A stretch of DNA of 54,583 nt from Martelella radicis (GCF_014196625.1 NZ_JACIDZ010000021.1:1-54583); one strand, 5' to 3'; positions 1 through 9,642 are shown, counted from the stretch's first letter. Program-made: numbers and translations. Notes: generated by a model not told the origin, from the sequence alone.

Positions 1-95
1 CACGAAAAATCCTAACCCTTGCAAACGCAATGCTAAGAGATCAGACCATGTACAAACCAGCCTGAACAGGTACAAAACAATACAGTTGCCAGGGC

Positions 96-181
96 CCAAT
101 GCTGGAGACCATCGCGCTTGAGACACTGTCGCAAAGGATGTTTTTTGTGGCCCTGGACCCCGGATCAAGTCCGGGGTGACG
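96..181 (-). repeat. Dispersed palindromic repeat, copy 1
   Basis: Read on the minus strand, this begins with a GC palindrome (GTCACCCCGG, a short loop, CCGGGGTC). A less symmetrical tail of about 55 bases follows, with GGGCCACAAAAA and GCGCGATGGTCT. The same head and tail recur in the opposite orientation at 54498-54583, so the unit is at least 85 bp and not just the palindrome. A short open frame across it (41-232, minus) is a translation of the repeat and is not called as a gene. No other feature is visible in bases 1-228. Confidence 0.75.
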
Positions 182-228
182 GGTAGACAAGCTCCTTCTG
201 CCTGCAACAAACGGCCCGCAGGGTTTGC

Positions 229-1044
229 TCAAGGCCGGTTCCGCAGTGCCTCGGCCTCGGCATAAAACTTCTTTTCCCAGTCCTTGTGGTTGTCGAGGCC
301 TTCGCGGATGAAGGGCGTGAAGATCGCCATGTTCATCAATGCCCAGTTGACGAACTTGGCCGGAAATCGCGTCGGCTTGACGAAATCGACGAACAGCACC
401 ACGCGGGTCTTGTCCGTATGGTTCCAGGCCTCGTGCTCATAGGCATCGTCGAAGATCAGCACCTTGCCCTCTTCCCAGTGGCAGATCTGGTCCTTGACCC
501 GGATCGCGAGCTGATCGGGCTCGGCCTCCGGCACGATCATGCCCAGATGAAGGCGCAGCACGCCATTATAGGGGCCGCGATGGGCCGGTAGGTGTTTTCC
601 CGGTTCGAAGATCGAGAACATCACGGTGGTGAGACCGGGTATTTTCTGCATCGCCTCCCAGGTCTTCGGGCAGGCCTTGATGTTCTGTTCCGATTTCAGC
701 CCGTAGCCGAGCAGGAAGAAGGTCTTCCAGTGATTGTCGTCGGAAATCGTCTTCACGTCGGTGGAGATGTCCTGGAAGCTCGGAAGCTCGCTCTGGCGTT
801 CCAGCACCTTGTCGAGCTCGGCGCGGATGGCGGGGGCTGCCGCCTCGATCTCCTTCGACCAGGGAAAGGTCGCATTGTCGTAGACGGGCGGATTGCCGTA
901 GATGGCATGTTTGAAATTGAGCTTTTCCGCCCAGTTGACGACGCCCATGAAAAAGCGCGTCACCGCGCTCGGGCGCTCCATCGGCGCGATGCCCTCTGTT
1001 CCGAAGCTCTGGCCGTCCTTGTCTTTCGTTTCGGTGTTCGTCAT
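229..1044 (-). CDS. Aspartyl/asparaginyl beta-hydroxylase family dioxygenase (LpxO-like)
   Basis: This 271-residue protein resembles the Fe(II)/2-oxoglutarate dioxygenases of the aspartyl/asparaginyl beta-hydroxylase family. That family includes LpxO, which 2-hydroxylates a secondary acyl chain of lipid A. The visible signature is an iron-binding His in a PAHRGPYNGVLRLHLG stretch, then FDDAYEHEAWNHTDKTRVVL, which carries the second His and the Arg expected to hold the 2-oxoglutarate carboxylate. The family uses a two-His facial site, so the missing Asp is normal. The start at 1044 is chosen because GGAGAGG lies just upstream; the frame stays open to 1077 without a better ribosome site. No clear membrane segment is seen. 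The next gene is divergent, so this is probably monocistronic. Family assignment is solid; lipid A as the substrate is inferred. Confidence 0.85.
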   Translation of the reverse strand: MTNTETKDKDGQSFGTEGIAPMERPSAVTRFFMGVVNWAEKLNFKHAIYGNPPVYDNATFPWSKEIEAAAPAIRAELDKVLERQSELPSFQDISTDVKTISDDNHWKTFFLLGYGLKSEQNIKACPKTWEAMQKIPGLTTVMFSIFEPGKHLPAHRGPYNGVLRLHLGMIVPEAEPDQLAIRVKDQICHWEEGKVLIFDDAYEHEAWNHTDKTRVVLFVDFVKPTRFPAKFVNWALMNMAIFTPFIREGLDNHKDWEKKFYAEAEALRNRP

Positions 1045-1229
1045 GAACCTCTCCTCTATGCGGCTCTGCAGCTTCAATTGACCGCGATGATCCTAACATT
1101 CCCCATAAAAAGGAAAAAGTGCGGCGAATGGCGCGAATCGGCCGGCGATTTCGCTTGCCATTGCAAGCCATTGCCTGAACATTCGAAAAAGCCAAGTTTC
1201 TTTTCAAGGGCCGCCGCCGCACACGCTCC

Positions 1230-4200
1230 ATGACACCACGCCAACGCATCATTCCCGTCCGGCGCGAATATAATCGCTGGGTCGCCAACCAGACGCTTGA
1301 AGACTATGCGTTGCGTTTCACCGCAAAGAGCGCGCGCCGGTTCTCCTCAAGCCGCATCTCGCAGACGGCCATCGGCGCGATTTCCTTTCTGGCGCTGGAG
1401 GCGATCGGCGGCACGATCACGCTGTCCTACGGCACGACCAACGCCTTCTTCGCGGCCATCGTCGCCTCCGCCGTCATGCTGCTCGCAGGTCTTCCGATCG
1501 CCAAATACGCGATCCGCCACGGCGTCGATATCGACCTTCTGACGCGCGGCGCCTCCTTCGGCTATATCGGCTCGACGGTCACCTCGCTCATCTATGCGAG
1601 TTTCACCTTCATCCTGTTTGCCATCGAGGCCTCGATCATGTCGGGGGCGCTGGAGCTTGCCTTCGGCATTCCGCTCTGGATCAGCTACATCATCTCCGCC
1701 GTGCTGGTGATCCCGCTTGTCACCTATGGCGTGCAGATGATCTCGCGCTTCCAGATCCTGACCCAACCCTTCTGGATCATCCTCAACATCCTGCCCTTCA
1801 TCTTCATCGCCTTCATGGACTTCGAAAAATTCGAGCTCTGGCGGGCCTTTGGCGGCATAAGGGCGGAAAGCGCTGCCCCCGGTTCAGCCGCCCCCTTCAC
1901 ACTGGCGGGCTTTGCGGCGGCAGCCGGCGTCATCTTCGCGCTGATGCCGCAGATCGGCGAACAGGTGGACTTCCTGCGCTTCCTGCCGGCAACGGGCAAG
2001 CGCAAGTTCCGCCACCGCCTGGCGATCTTCCTTGCCGGTCCCGGCTGGGTGGTGGTCGGCGTGCCGAAGCTGATGGCCGGCTCGTTTCTGGCCGTGCTCG
2101 CGCTTTCCACCGGCATGCCGGCGACGGCGGCGGCCGACCCCGCGCATATGTACCTGACCGCCTTTGGCTACATGATCCCGAACGAGACGGCTGCTCTTCT
2201 GCTGATGGCCGCCTTCGTCGTGGTCTCGCAGTTGAAGATCAATGTGATGAACGCCTATGCGGGCTCGCTTGCCTGGTCGAATTTTTTCTCCCGCCTGACC
2301 CACAGCCATCCCGGACGGGTCGTCTGGCTGGTGTTCAATGTGGCGATCGCGCTTTTGTTGATGCAGCTCGGCATCTACCGGCTGCTGGAAGCCTCGCTCA
2401 GCGTCTTTTCCATCGTCGCCATGGCGTGGCTGTCGACGATCTCCGCCGACCTCTTCATCAACAAGCCGCTCGGACTGTCACCTCCGGGCATCGAGTTCAA
2501 GCGGGCGCATCTCTATGACATCAACCCGGTCGGTCTCGGCGCCATGGCGCTTTCCGGTGGCGTTGCGCTGGCCGCACATTTCGGCCTCTTCGGCGCGCTC
2601 GCGGTTTCCTTCGCGCCCTTCATCGCGCTTATCGTCGCCCTCATCGCCTCGCCGCTGATCGCCTGGGGCACGGGCGGGCGTTATTATCTGGCGCGCAAGC
2701 AGCGCAAGGGCTGGCAGTCGAAGACATCGATCACCTGCTCGATCTGCGAACATCCCTTCGAGCCGGAGGACATGGCCTGGTGCCCCGCCTATGCCGGACC
2801 GATCTGCTCGCTCTGCTGTTCGCTCGACAGCCGCTGCCATGATCTGTGCAAGCCCAAGGCCCGGCTCAACACCCAGATCGCCACCGTCGCCGGCGCGCTG
2901 CTGCCGGGCCGCATCGTCGAACAGCTCTCCACCCGGCTTGGCCGCTACGGCATCACGGTTGCGCTCTCGATCACCTTCATCGGCGCGATCCTGTTCATGA
3001 TCGCCTACCAGATGGCGCAGGCCGCGCCGGAAACCAGTTCGGTGGTCTACGACACGGCGCTGATCGTGTTCTTCGTCTTTTCCATGCTCGCCTGTATCGT
3101 CGCCTGGTTCTACGTGCTCGCCCATGACAGCCGCATGGTGGCGGAGGAGGAATCCTCGCGCCAAACGACGCTGCTTCTGAAGGAAATCGCAGCGCATGAG
3201 AAAACCGACGCCGCGCTTCAGGCCGCCAAGGAAAGCGCCGAAGCCGCCAACCGCGCCAAGAGCCGCTATGTGGTCGGTCTCTCGCACGAGCTTCGAACGC
3301 CACTCAATGCCGTTTCCGGCTATGCACAACTGCTGGAGCGCGATCCGACCATTCCAGACGCGCGACAGCCCGCAATCAAGTCGATCCGCCGCTCGGCGGA
3401 CTATCTGTCGGGTCTGATTGACGGGCTCCTCGATATTTCGCGCATCGAATCCGGCCGGCTTCAGGTCTTCTCCAACGAGATCAACCTCACCGAGTTTCTC
3501 GACCAGATCATCGACATGTTCGAGACCCAGGCCCGAGCCAAGGGTCTGGCATTCGAGTACAAGCTCGACCGCAACCTGCCCGCCTATGTGCGCACCGACG
3601 AGAAGCGGCTGCGCCAGATCCTCGTCAACCTGCTCTCCAATGCCGTGAAATTCACCGACAGCGGCAGCGTCACGCTTTCGGCGCGCTATCGCAGCCAGGT
3701 GGCCACCTTCACCGTCACAGACACGGGCAGCGGCATCGCCAGGCAAGACCTTTCGCGCATCTACGAGCCTTTTGAACGCGGCGGCGGCAGGAGCGAAAAG
3801 CCGGGCCTTGGGCTTGGCCTCACCATCACGCGGCTGCTGGTCAATACGCTCGGCGGCGAAATCGAGGTGGAAAGCGAGGAAGGCGCCGGCACAAGCTTCA
3901 CCGTACGCCTCATGCTCGCCTCCATAGACCGGCCGCAGCCGGCGCGCCTTGCCGGAGAAACCGCTGCGACGACCGGCTATGACGGGCCACGCCGCACGAT
4001 CATGGTGGTGGACGACAACGCCGATCACCGCACGATGATGAAGGATATTCTCGTGCCGCTCGGATTTGACGTGCAGCTTGCTGCAGACGGCGAGGCGGCG
4101 CTTGCCTGCCTTGAGACTGCAATTCCCGACCTCTTCCTGCTGGATATCCGCATGCCCGGCATGAACGGCTGGCAGTTGGCGACACGACTGCGCGACGCCG

Positions 4201-4634
4201 GCATCGCCAAACCGATCGTGATGCTTTCGGCCAATATCGGCGACGATGCGATCATCGGCCATGGCGACGACAGCCACAATGATGCGCTTTCAAAGCCGGT
4301 CGACCTCAAGCGGTTGCGCGATGTGCTGGCGCTGCATCTCGGTCTTGTCTGGCAGGATGAGCCCGCGGCGGAGCGCGATGAGACGCCAGATCCGCCGGAG
4401 GAGCCATGCGCGCCGCCGGATTCCGACCTTGAGGAATTGATCCGGCTCGCCGAGATCGGCTATCACCGTGGCGTAAGGGAAAAACTGGCGACGCTTTCGG
4501 GGGAAGGAACCTACGAGCCTTTTGCGCTACGCGCCTCCGCCTTTGTTGCCCGTTTCGATATGGACGGCCTCATTGCCCATCTGAACTCGCTCAAATCCGG
4601 CGCGGCCGGGAAGGATATCGCCCACGATGGCTGA
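1230..4634 (+). CDS. Hybrid histidine kinase with NCS1 transporter-like sensor domain
   Basis: This is a 1134-residue fusion. Residues about 20-485 are a polytopic domain resembling NCS1 (purine/cytosine/hydantoin) permeases, with roughly 12 hydrophobic segments. Residues about 503-545 form a Cys-rich patch starting CSIC and containing CSLCC and CHDLC, which could bind metal. Two more membrane segments follow (about 575-600 and 615-640). The kinase core then has SHELRTPLNAV with His686, an N box (LVNLLSNAVKF) and glycine boxes (DTGSGIA, GLGLGL). A receiver domain has phospho-acceptor Asp972 in LLDIRMPG. The C-terminal 100 residues are unassigned. It overlaps the response regulator gene by 8 bases, so the two are surely co-expressed and probably form one pathway. 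The design parallels CbrA-type kinases, where a transporter domain of the SSS family precedes the kinase. The ligand is unknown; a nitrogenous base or related compound is a guess from the NCS1 fold. Confidence 0.9.
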   Translation: MTPRQRIIPVRREYNRWVANQTLEDYALRFTAKSARRFSSSRISQTAIGAISFLALEAIGGTITLSYGTTNAFFAAIVASAVMLLAGLPIAKYAIRHGVDIDLLTRGASFGYIGSTVTSLIYASFTFILFAIEASIMSGALELAFGIPLWISYIISAVLVIPLVTYGVQMISRFQILTQPFWIILNILPFIFIAFMDFEKFELWRAFGGIRAESAAPGSAAPFTLAGFAAAAGVIFALMPQIGEQVDFLRFLPATGKRKFRHRLAIFLAGPGWVVVGVPKLMAGSFLAVLALSTGMPATAAADPAHMYLTAFGYMIPNETAALLLMAAFVVVSQLKINVMNAYAGSLAWSNFFSRLTHSHPGRVVWLVFNVAIALLLMQLGIYRLLEASLSVFSIVAMAWLSTISADLFINKPLGLSPPGIEFKRAHLYDINPVGLGAMALSGGVALAAHFGLFGALAVSFAPFIALIVALIASPLIAWGTGGRYYLARKQRKGWQSKTSITCSICEHPFEPEDMAWCPAYAGPICSLCCSLDSRCHDLCKPKARLNTQIATVAGALLPGRIVEQLSTRLGRYGITVALSITFIGAILFMIAYQMAQAAPETSSVVYDTALIVFFVFSMLACIVAWFYVLAHDSRMVAEEESSRQTTLLLKEIAAHEKTDAALQAAKESAEAANRAKSRYVVGLSHELRTPLNAVSGYAQLLERDPTIPDARQPAIKSIRRSADYLSGLIDGLLDISRIESGRLQVFSNEINLTEFLDQIIDMFETQARAKGLAFEYKLDRNLPAYVRTDEKRLRQILVNLLSNAVKFTDSGSVTLSARYRSQVATFTVTDTGSGIARQDLSRIYEPFERGGGRSEKPGLGLGLTITRLLVNTLGGEIEVESEEGAGTSFTVRLMLASIDRPQPARLAGETAATTGYDGPRRTIMVVDDNADHRTMMKDILVPLGFDVQLAADGEAALACLETAIPDLFLLDIRMPGMNGWQLATRLRDAGIAKPIVMLSANIGDDAIIGHGDDSHNDALSKPVDLKRLRDVLALHLGLVWQDEPAAERDETPDPPEEPCAPPDSDLEELIRLAEIGYHRGVREKLATLSGEGTYEPFALRASAFVARFDMDGLIAHLNSLKSGAAGKDIAHDG

Positions 4635-5547
4635 GAACGCCGCACAGGAAATCGTCCTTCTGGTCGACGACAGTCCGGAGGCGCTCAGCTTTCTCACCGA
4701 GGCGCTCGAGGCGAGCGGCTATTCGGTGCTGATCGCAACCTCCGGCGAGAGCGCCATCAACATCGTCGCGCGGATCACGCCCGATATCGTGCTGATGGAT
4801 GCGGTGATGCCGAAGATGGACGGCTTCGAGGCCTGCCGGCGGTTGAAGGCGGGACCGGCAGCCGAAAGCCCCGTCATCTTCATGACCGGGCTCTCCGAGA
4901 CCGAGCACATTGTCCATGCGCTGGAATCCGGCGGCGTCGATTACCTGACCAAACCGATCAATATCGATGAGTTGAGGGCCCGCATCCGCGTCCATCTCGC
5001 CAATGCCCGCTCGGCCCAGAGCGCGCGCGTGGCGCTCGATGCCACCGGCCGCCATCTGCTTGCCGCCGGACCGGACGGCATGCCGCGCTGGATGACGCCC
5101 CAGGCCGGCAGGCTGATCGGCGAGGCAGCCGGCGGTTCGCCGGACATGAAGATCGTCGGCAGCCAGATCGCCGCCTGGCTTGCAGAAGGCAATGCGGAGA
5201 CAACCCCCGGCAGCCAGCCGATGCTGCCGGTCAACGCAAACGGCAAGACACTGTTTCAGCTTGCGTTTCTGGAAAAGACCGGCGCGGACGAGTTCCTGTT
5301 CCGCGTCACCGCCGCCAATCCGGTGAGCGATGACGAGGCGCTCCGAAAACACTTTCCCCTAACAATGCGCGAATCCGAAGTCCTGCTATGGATCGCCAAG
5401 GGCAAGACCAATCGCGACATCGCCGACATTCTCGGCCTTTCAACGCGCACGGTGAACAAGCATCTGGAAACGATCTACGTCAAACTCGGCGTCGAAAACC
5501 GCGCCTCGGCGGCGGTGAAGGCAGCCTATGTGCTGCATGATATGTAG
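4627..5547 (+). CDS. Two-component response regulator, REC plus LuxR-type HTH
   Basis: This is a 306-residue regulator. An N-terminal receiver domain (residues about 8-125) has the acidic pair DD near residue 14, phospho-acceptor Asp58 in VLMDAVMPKMDG, and the switch Lys in LTKPI. A spacer of about 100 residues is poorly conserved. The C-terminal LuxR/FixJ helix-turn-helix (about 240-300) is recognisable by LTMRESEVLLWIAKGKTNRD and STRTVNKHLETIYVKLGV. Its start codon lies inside the 3' end of the hybrid kinase gene, so it is translationally coupled and should be that kinase's output. Targets cannot be deduced: no metabolic operon follows it, and the next gene (cysK) is on the other strand. 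A GC hairpin about 75 bases downstream may end the transcript. Confidence 0.92.
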   Translation: MAENAAQEIVLLVDDSPEALSFLTEALEASGYSVLIATSGESAINIVARITPDIVLMDAVMPKMDGFEACRRLKAGPAAESPVIFMTGLSETEHIVHALESGGVDYLTKPINIDELRARIRVHLANARSAQSARVALDATGRHLLAAGPDGMPRWMTPQAGRLIGEAAGGSPDMKIVGSQIAAWLAEGNAETTPGSQPMLPVNANGKTLFQLAFLEKTGADEFLFRVTAANPVSDDEALRKHFPLTMRESEVLLWIAKGKTNRDIADILGLSTRTVNKHLETIYVKLGVENRASAAVKAAYVLHDM

Positions 5548-5623
5548 ACGCCGACACCGGGATGACGGCAGAGTGCGGGGCATTCGTCGGTGGTGAAAAT
5601 AGCCTCCCTCAATCACACAAAAA

Positions 5624-5644
5624 GCGCGGGGACCGACCCCGCGC
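5624..5644 (+). repeat. GC hairpin, copy A (3' of response regulator)
   Basis: Two 8-base arms, GCGCGGGG and CCCCGCGC, flank the 5-base loop ACCGA. An almost identical hairpin with loop ACCGAA lies at 5858-5879, next to the end of cysK. Each sits downstream of a convergent gene, so they may act as transcript ends, although neither is followed by a T-run. The gap 5548-5906 holds only this pair and the palindrome pair described separately; no gene is seen in it. Confidence 0.6.
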
Positions 5645-5676
5645 CCAGTTTGTTGACAAACCTCGCCAGCCATACG

Positions 5677-5707
5677 GACGTCATCCTCGGGCTTGTCCCG
5701 AGGATCT
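5677..5707 (+). repeat. Palindromic intergenic repeat, copy A
   Basis: The core is TCCTCGGG-CTTGT-CCCGAGGA inside CGTCAT...ATCTAA. It matches the dispersed palindromes common between genes in Rhizobiales. A second copy in inverted orientation lies at 5798-5825. The two copies differ by a paired change (see findings). Confidence 0.75.
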
Positions 5708-5797
5708 AACCACCCCTCCCTACGAGCGGAGCAGTAGGTTTATAAGACCTTGTTTCTAGTTTTTTTGTCGAACACGCCTCGCGCCGAAACGTGCTTA

Positions 5798-5825
5798 GAT
5801 GCTCGGGACAAGCCCGAGCATGACG
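5798..5825 (-). repeat. Palindromic intergenic repeat, copy B (inverted)
   Basis: Read on the minus strand this is the same unit as at 5677-5707, with the stem CGTCATGCTCGGG and CCCGAGCATC. The single C-to-G change in one arm is matched by G-to-C in the other, so the stem is intact. Copies A and B form an inverted pair about 90 bases apart. Confidence 0.75.
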
Positions 5826-5857
5826 AATGCGTGGGGCTTGCTTCGTCGACGATCCGA

Positions 5858-5879
5858 GCGCGGGGACCGAACCCCGCGC
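5858..5879 (-). repeat. GC hairpin, copy B (3' of cysK)
   Basis: Arms GCGCGGGG and CCCCGCGC with loop ACCGAA. It lies 28 bases past the cysK stop codon on the minus strand and duplicates the hairpin at 5624-5644. It may serve as a transcript end for cysK. No T-run follows, so a rho-independent terminator is not certain. Confidence 0.55.
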
Positions 5880-5906
5880 CTTCAACATTCACCAATTCGG
5901 TGAAAC

Positions 5907-6875
<969 letters not shown>

Positions 6876-6897
6876 GGTGGTTGCTCCCTGAATGAGT

Positions 6898-6910
6898 TAC
6901 CTTCTAGGTA
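6898..6910. promoter_or_regulatory. Candidate operator upstream of cysK
   Basis: A perfect inverted repeat, TACCT-TCT-AGGTA, lies 23-35 bases upstream of the cysK start codon. Its length suits a small dimeric repressor. Rrf2-family regulators control cysK in several bacteria, but no regulator gene is adjacent, so the binding protein is unknown. Confidence 0.4.
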
Positions 6911-7031
6911 GGGTCCGGCAAAGGAAAATTCGAGGCACGAAACAGCGATCCGCAGCCCGGTTCAGAAATGTCATTCCAACCTCAAGAGGTTTCAGGAAAT
7001 CCCATTCCCGGCATTACCGTTTCGCTGGCGC

Positions 7032-8300
7032 CTACCCCGCAAAATTGACAAACAGCCAGAAACCGGCCCCGCCGACGGCCATCACCGCAAGCGTGACCAG
7101 CCCCAAAAGCCGGCCGTAGACGCGCGTGCCGCTGCCAAGGGCGAGCACCACCTTGGTGATGAGGTTTGAGGCAGCCGCGATCAGCACGGCAAAGGCGGCC
7201 GTCTGGACCGGGAGCGCGTTGCCGGCCATGTGGGCGGTCGACAGCGTGATCGCGTCGAGATCGGGAATGCCGGAGACGAGGGCAATTACGGTGATGCTGT
7301 CCGGCCCGAGAAAATGCACCAGCACCCTGGCGATGAAACCGACAGCGCCAAGCAACGCGCCGAAGCGCAGCACCGCGCCGAGTTCGAACGGGTTGGAAAG
7401 CTCTATCCCGGCCTTGGCGTCAACAGCCCGGTTGCGCCCGATCAGGATCAGGCTCGCCGCGACGAAGACCAGGAGGCCCGGCGCCAGCGCTGCGGCAAGC
7501 GGCACGATCAGAGAGGGCGCTACGGCCGAGCCGATGATGAAACAGCGCACTAGCGACAGCCCGCCGGCAATCGAGGCAGCGCCCGCCAACTGGCGCGAAA
7601 GCTTGGGCTCGGCCGTCGAGATGTGGGCAAAGGACAGAGTCGTTGCCGTCGACGAGACGATCCCGCCGGTTGCGCCCGCAAACAGGATGCCCCGTTCCGG
7701 CCCCGCCACCCGCATCGCCACATAGCCGGCATAGGAGAGCGCCGCGATCATGATCGTCATCAGCCAGACGGTGAAGGGGTTGAAACCGCCCCACGGGTCG
7801 ATCGCCCGGTTCGGCAATAGCGGCAGCGCCACGAAGCTCATGGTGAGAAGCACCAGCGCCGAGCGCAGTTCCACCCATGTCATGGTCTTGAGGAAGCCAT
7901 GAAGGCTGTGGCGCGCGGCAAGCAACACGGTCGTGACCACGCCGCCGGCGGCCGCCAGCCGCATGTCGCCCGTCGCCGAGACGATGCCGAGGGCAAAGAC
8001 CACGAGGGCCGCGATCACGCCGGTCACGGAAAAATCATTGCGCGGGGTTGCGGCGCGATAGGAAAAGACGATGAAGGCCGCCATCAGCCCGATGCCGAGC
8101 GCTGCCGGCACGACCGGGCCGGAAACCGCGCCGAGGTAACCCGCAAGCCCGCCGAGCAGGCCGACCAGCGCGAAGGTGCGGATGCCGGCGGCGCGTTCGC
8201 CATCGGCCATTTCGCGCTCCTGCCAGCCGCGCTCGATCCCGACCAGAAGCCCGATCGCAAGCGACAGCCCGACACGCTGAAACGCTTCCATCATATCCAT
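7032..8300 (-). CDS. MgtC/SapB-like and DUF4010 membrane protein
   Basis: This 422-residue integral membrane protein has about 12 hydrophobic segments. The N-terminal third resembles MgtC/SapB, shown by GLLVGIERGWQERE and AGIRTFALVGLLGGLAG. The C-terminal half matches the DUF4010 type, with GATGGIVSSTATTLSFA, SGIPDLDAITLS and AGNALPVQTAAFAVLIAAASN. No transport substrate is established for this architecture; MgtC itself is tied to Mg2+ limitation and virulence rather than proven transport. The ATG at 8300 is chosen because GGGAGG lies seven bases upstream; a further in-frame start at 8315 would overlap that ribosome site. It is divergent from the LysE-type gene with 169 bases between them, where I see no clear promoter. 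Confidence 0.88.
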   Translation of the reverse strand: MDMMEAFQRVGLSLAIGLLVGIERGWQEREMADGERAAGIRTFALVGLLGGLAGYLGAVSGPVVPAALGIGLMAAFIVFSYRAATPRNDFSVTGVIAALVVFALGIVSATGDMRLAAAGGVVTTVLLAARHSLHGFLKTMTWVELRSALVLLTMSFVALPLLPNRAIDPWGGFNPFTVWLMTIMIAALSYAGYVAMRVAGPERGILFAGATGGIVSSTATTLSFAHISTAEPKLSRQLAGAASIAGGLSLVRCFIIGSAVAPSLIVPLAAALAPGLLVFVAASLILIGRNRAVDAKAGIELSNPFELGAVLRFGALLGAVGFIARVLVHFLGPDSITVIALVSGIPDLDAITLSTAHMAGNALPVQTAAFAVLIAAASNLITKVVLALGSGTRVYGRLLGLVTLAVMAVGGAGFWLFVNFAG

Positions 8301-8469
8301 GGGCAAGCCTCCCAAAAAACGAAAGATTGCAGGCTCACCGTCCTTGCACGCGAGAGACTAGCGCATTGGCCGAAAAACGAAAACCGCAAATGAGGCCCTG
8401 ACCCCGCGTTGCCGGTCTTGCTATCCCGACGCTTCCCGCTACAAACGGAAGCATTGCGAGGAAGCCGCC

Positions 8470-9102
8470 ATGCCCGAACCACGCCACCTTCTGGCCTTCA
8501 TGTTCATCGCCCTTGCGATGGTGATGACGCCGGGGCCCAACATGATCTACCTGATTTCGCGATCGATCTGTCAGGGCCCCGCGGCCGGACTGGTCTCTCT
8601 TGCCGGTGTCGGGCTCGGCTTCGTCATCTACATGCTCTCGGCGGCGTTTGGTCTGACAGTTCTGCTGATGGCAGTTCCTTTCGCCTATGACACCATCCGG
8701 TTCCTGGGGGCCTGCTATCTGCTCTACCTCGCATGGAACGCGGTCAGGCCCGGCGCTCAGCCGGCCTTTGCCGTGCGCAGGCTTCCATCGGACAGCATCC
8801 GCAAACTCTTCGTCATGGGGCTGGCCACCAATATCCTGAACCCGAAGTCAGCGGTGCTTTACCTTTCACTGCTGCCACAGTTCATCGATCCTGAACGCGG
8901 GCATATCCTGTCGCAGACACTTGTGCTGGGCTTTGCGCAGATCGCCGTCAGCCTTGCGGTGAACACGCTGATCGTGCTCGGCGCAGGCGCCATCGCCGTC
9001 TTTCTGGCAAACCGGCCGCTCTGGTCGCGCATCCAGCGCTATATGATGGGAACGGTTCTCGCAGGCCTTGCCGCACGCATGGTGTTCGAAGCGCGGCGCT
9101 GA
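8470..9102 (+). CDS. LysE/RhtB family amino-acid exporter
   Basis: This 210-residue inner-membrane protein has about six hydrophobic segments and the family hallmark TPGPNMIYLISRS near residue 18. The stretch FVMGLATNILNPKSAVLYLSLLPQF at the centre is also typical. LysE/RhtB proteins export amino acids such as lysine, threonine or homoserine lactone; which one is used here cannot be read from sequence. GAGGAAG sits ten bases before the ATG. It stands alone, convergent with dut, with 26 bases between their ends. No LysR-type regulator is next to it, unlike many lysE loci. Confidence 0.9.
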   Translation: MPEPRHLLAFMFIALAMVMTPGPNMIYLISRSICQGPAAGLVSLAGVGLGFVIYMLSAAFGLTVLLMAVPFAYDTIRFLGACYLLYLAWNAVRPGAQPAFAVRRLPSDSIRKLFVMGLATNILNPKSAVLYLSLLPQFIDPERGHILSQTLVLGFAQIAVSLAVNTLIVLGAGAIAVFLANRPLWSRIQRYMMGTVLAGLAARMVFEARR

Positions 9103-9128
9103 TTGCCGCGGCGCCGAGAGCGACGGAC

Positions 9129-9593
9129 CTAAACCCCGGTCGAGCCGAAACCGCCCGCCCCGCGCACCGTCTCGGTCAGGTCGTCCACGACCGTCACCGG
9201 CATCTGCGTCACCGGCGCGATGATGACCTGGGCGATGCGCATGCCGCGTTCGATGGCAAAATCCTCGGTCCCGAGATTGACGAGCAGCACCTTCACCTCG
9301 CCGCGATAGTCGCTGTCGATGGTGCCGGGCGTGTTGAGGCAGGTGATGCCGTGCTTGAAGGCGAGGCCGGAGCGCGGGCGGACCTGCGCCTCAAAACCGT
9401 CCGGAATTTCGAAGATGAAGCCGGTCGGCACCAGCGCGCGGGCGCCGGGCTTCAGCACCAGCGGCTCGGCCTCGGGCACGGCGGCGCGGATATCCATGCC
9501 GGCGGACCCCGTCGTCTCATAGGCCGGCGGCGCGATGCCTTCTGCGTGTTCCAGGCGTTTCAGCTTCAGTGTCATTTTTGTTTCCATGTTCAT
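9129..9593 (-). CDS. dut: Deoxyuridine 5'-triphosphate nucleotidohydrolase
   Basis: This 154-residue trimeric dUTPase hydrolyses dUTP to dUMP and pyrophosphate, keeping uracil out of DNA and supplying dTMP synthesis. Motifs are in order: motif 1 GSAGMDIRA, motif 2 [11 protein letters not shown], motif 3 [13 protein letters not shown] with the catalytic Asp, and C-terminal motif 5 [10 protein letters not shown]. Length fits the family. The frame is open to 9704, but that extension is a translation of the repeats upstream. The start could be 9593, or 9575 where GGAAAC is better spaced; I chose the longer form with modest confidence. In many rhizobia dut sits next to coaBC; here it does not. Confidence 0.94.
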   Translation of the reverse strand: MNMETKMTLKLKRLEHAEGIAPPAYETTGSAGMDIRAAVPEAEPLVLKPGARALVPTGFIFEIPDGFEAQVRPRSGLAFKHGITCLNTPGTIDSDYRGEVKVLLVNLGTEDFAIERGMRIAQVIIAPVTQMPVTVVDDLTETVRGAGGFGSTGV

Positions 9594-9642
9594 TGCGGCT
9601 TCACGGGACCTGTCCGGTTGGACGACCGCCTCACTTCTGGCC

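Noticed and set aside
41-232. A 63-residue minus-strand open frame
   Set aside because: It is a translation of the dispersed repeat at 96-181 (gives HPGLDPGSR) and has no ribosome site.
2478-4277. A 599-residue open frame antisense to the hybrid kinase gene
   Set aside because: It is a high-GC antisense shadow rich in Arg, Asp and His with no recognisable domain; the plus strand encodes a clear multidomain protein.
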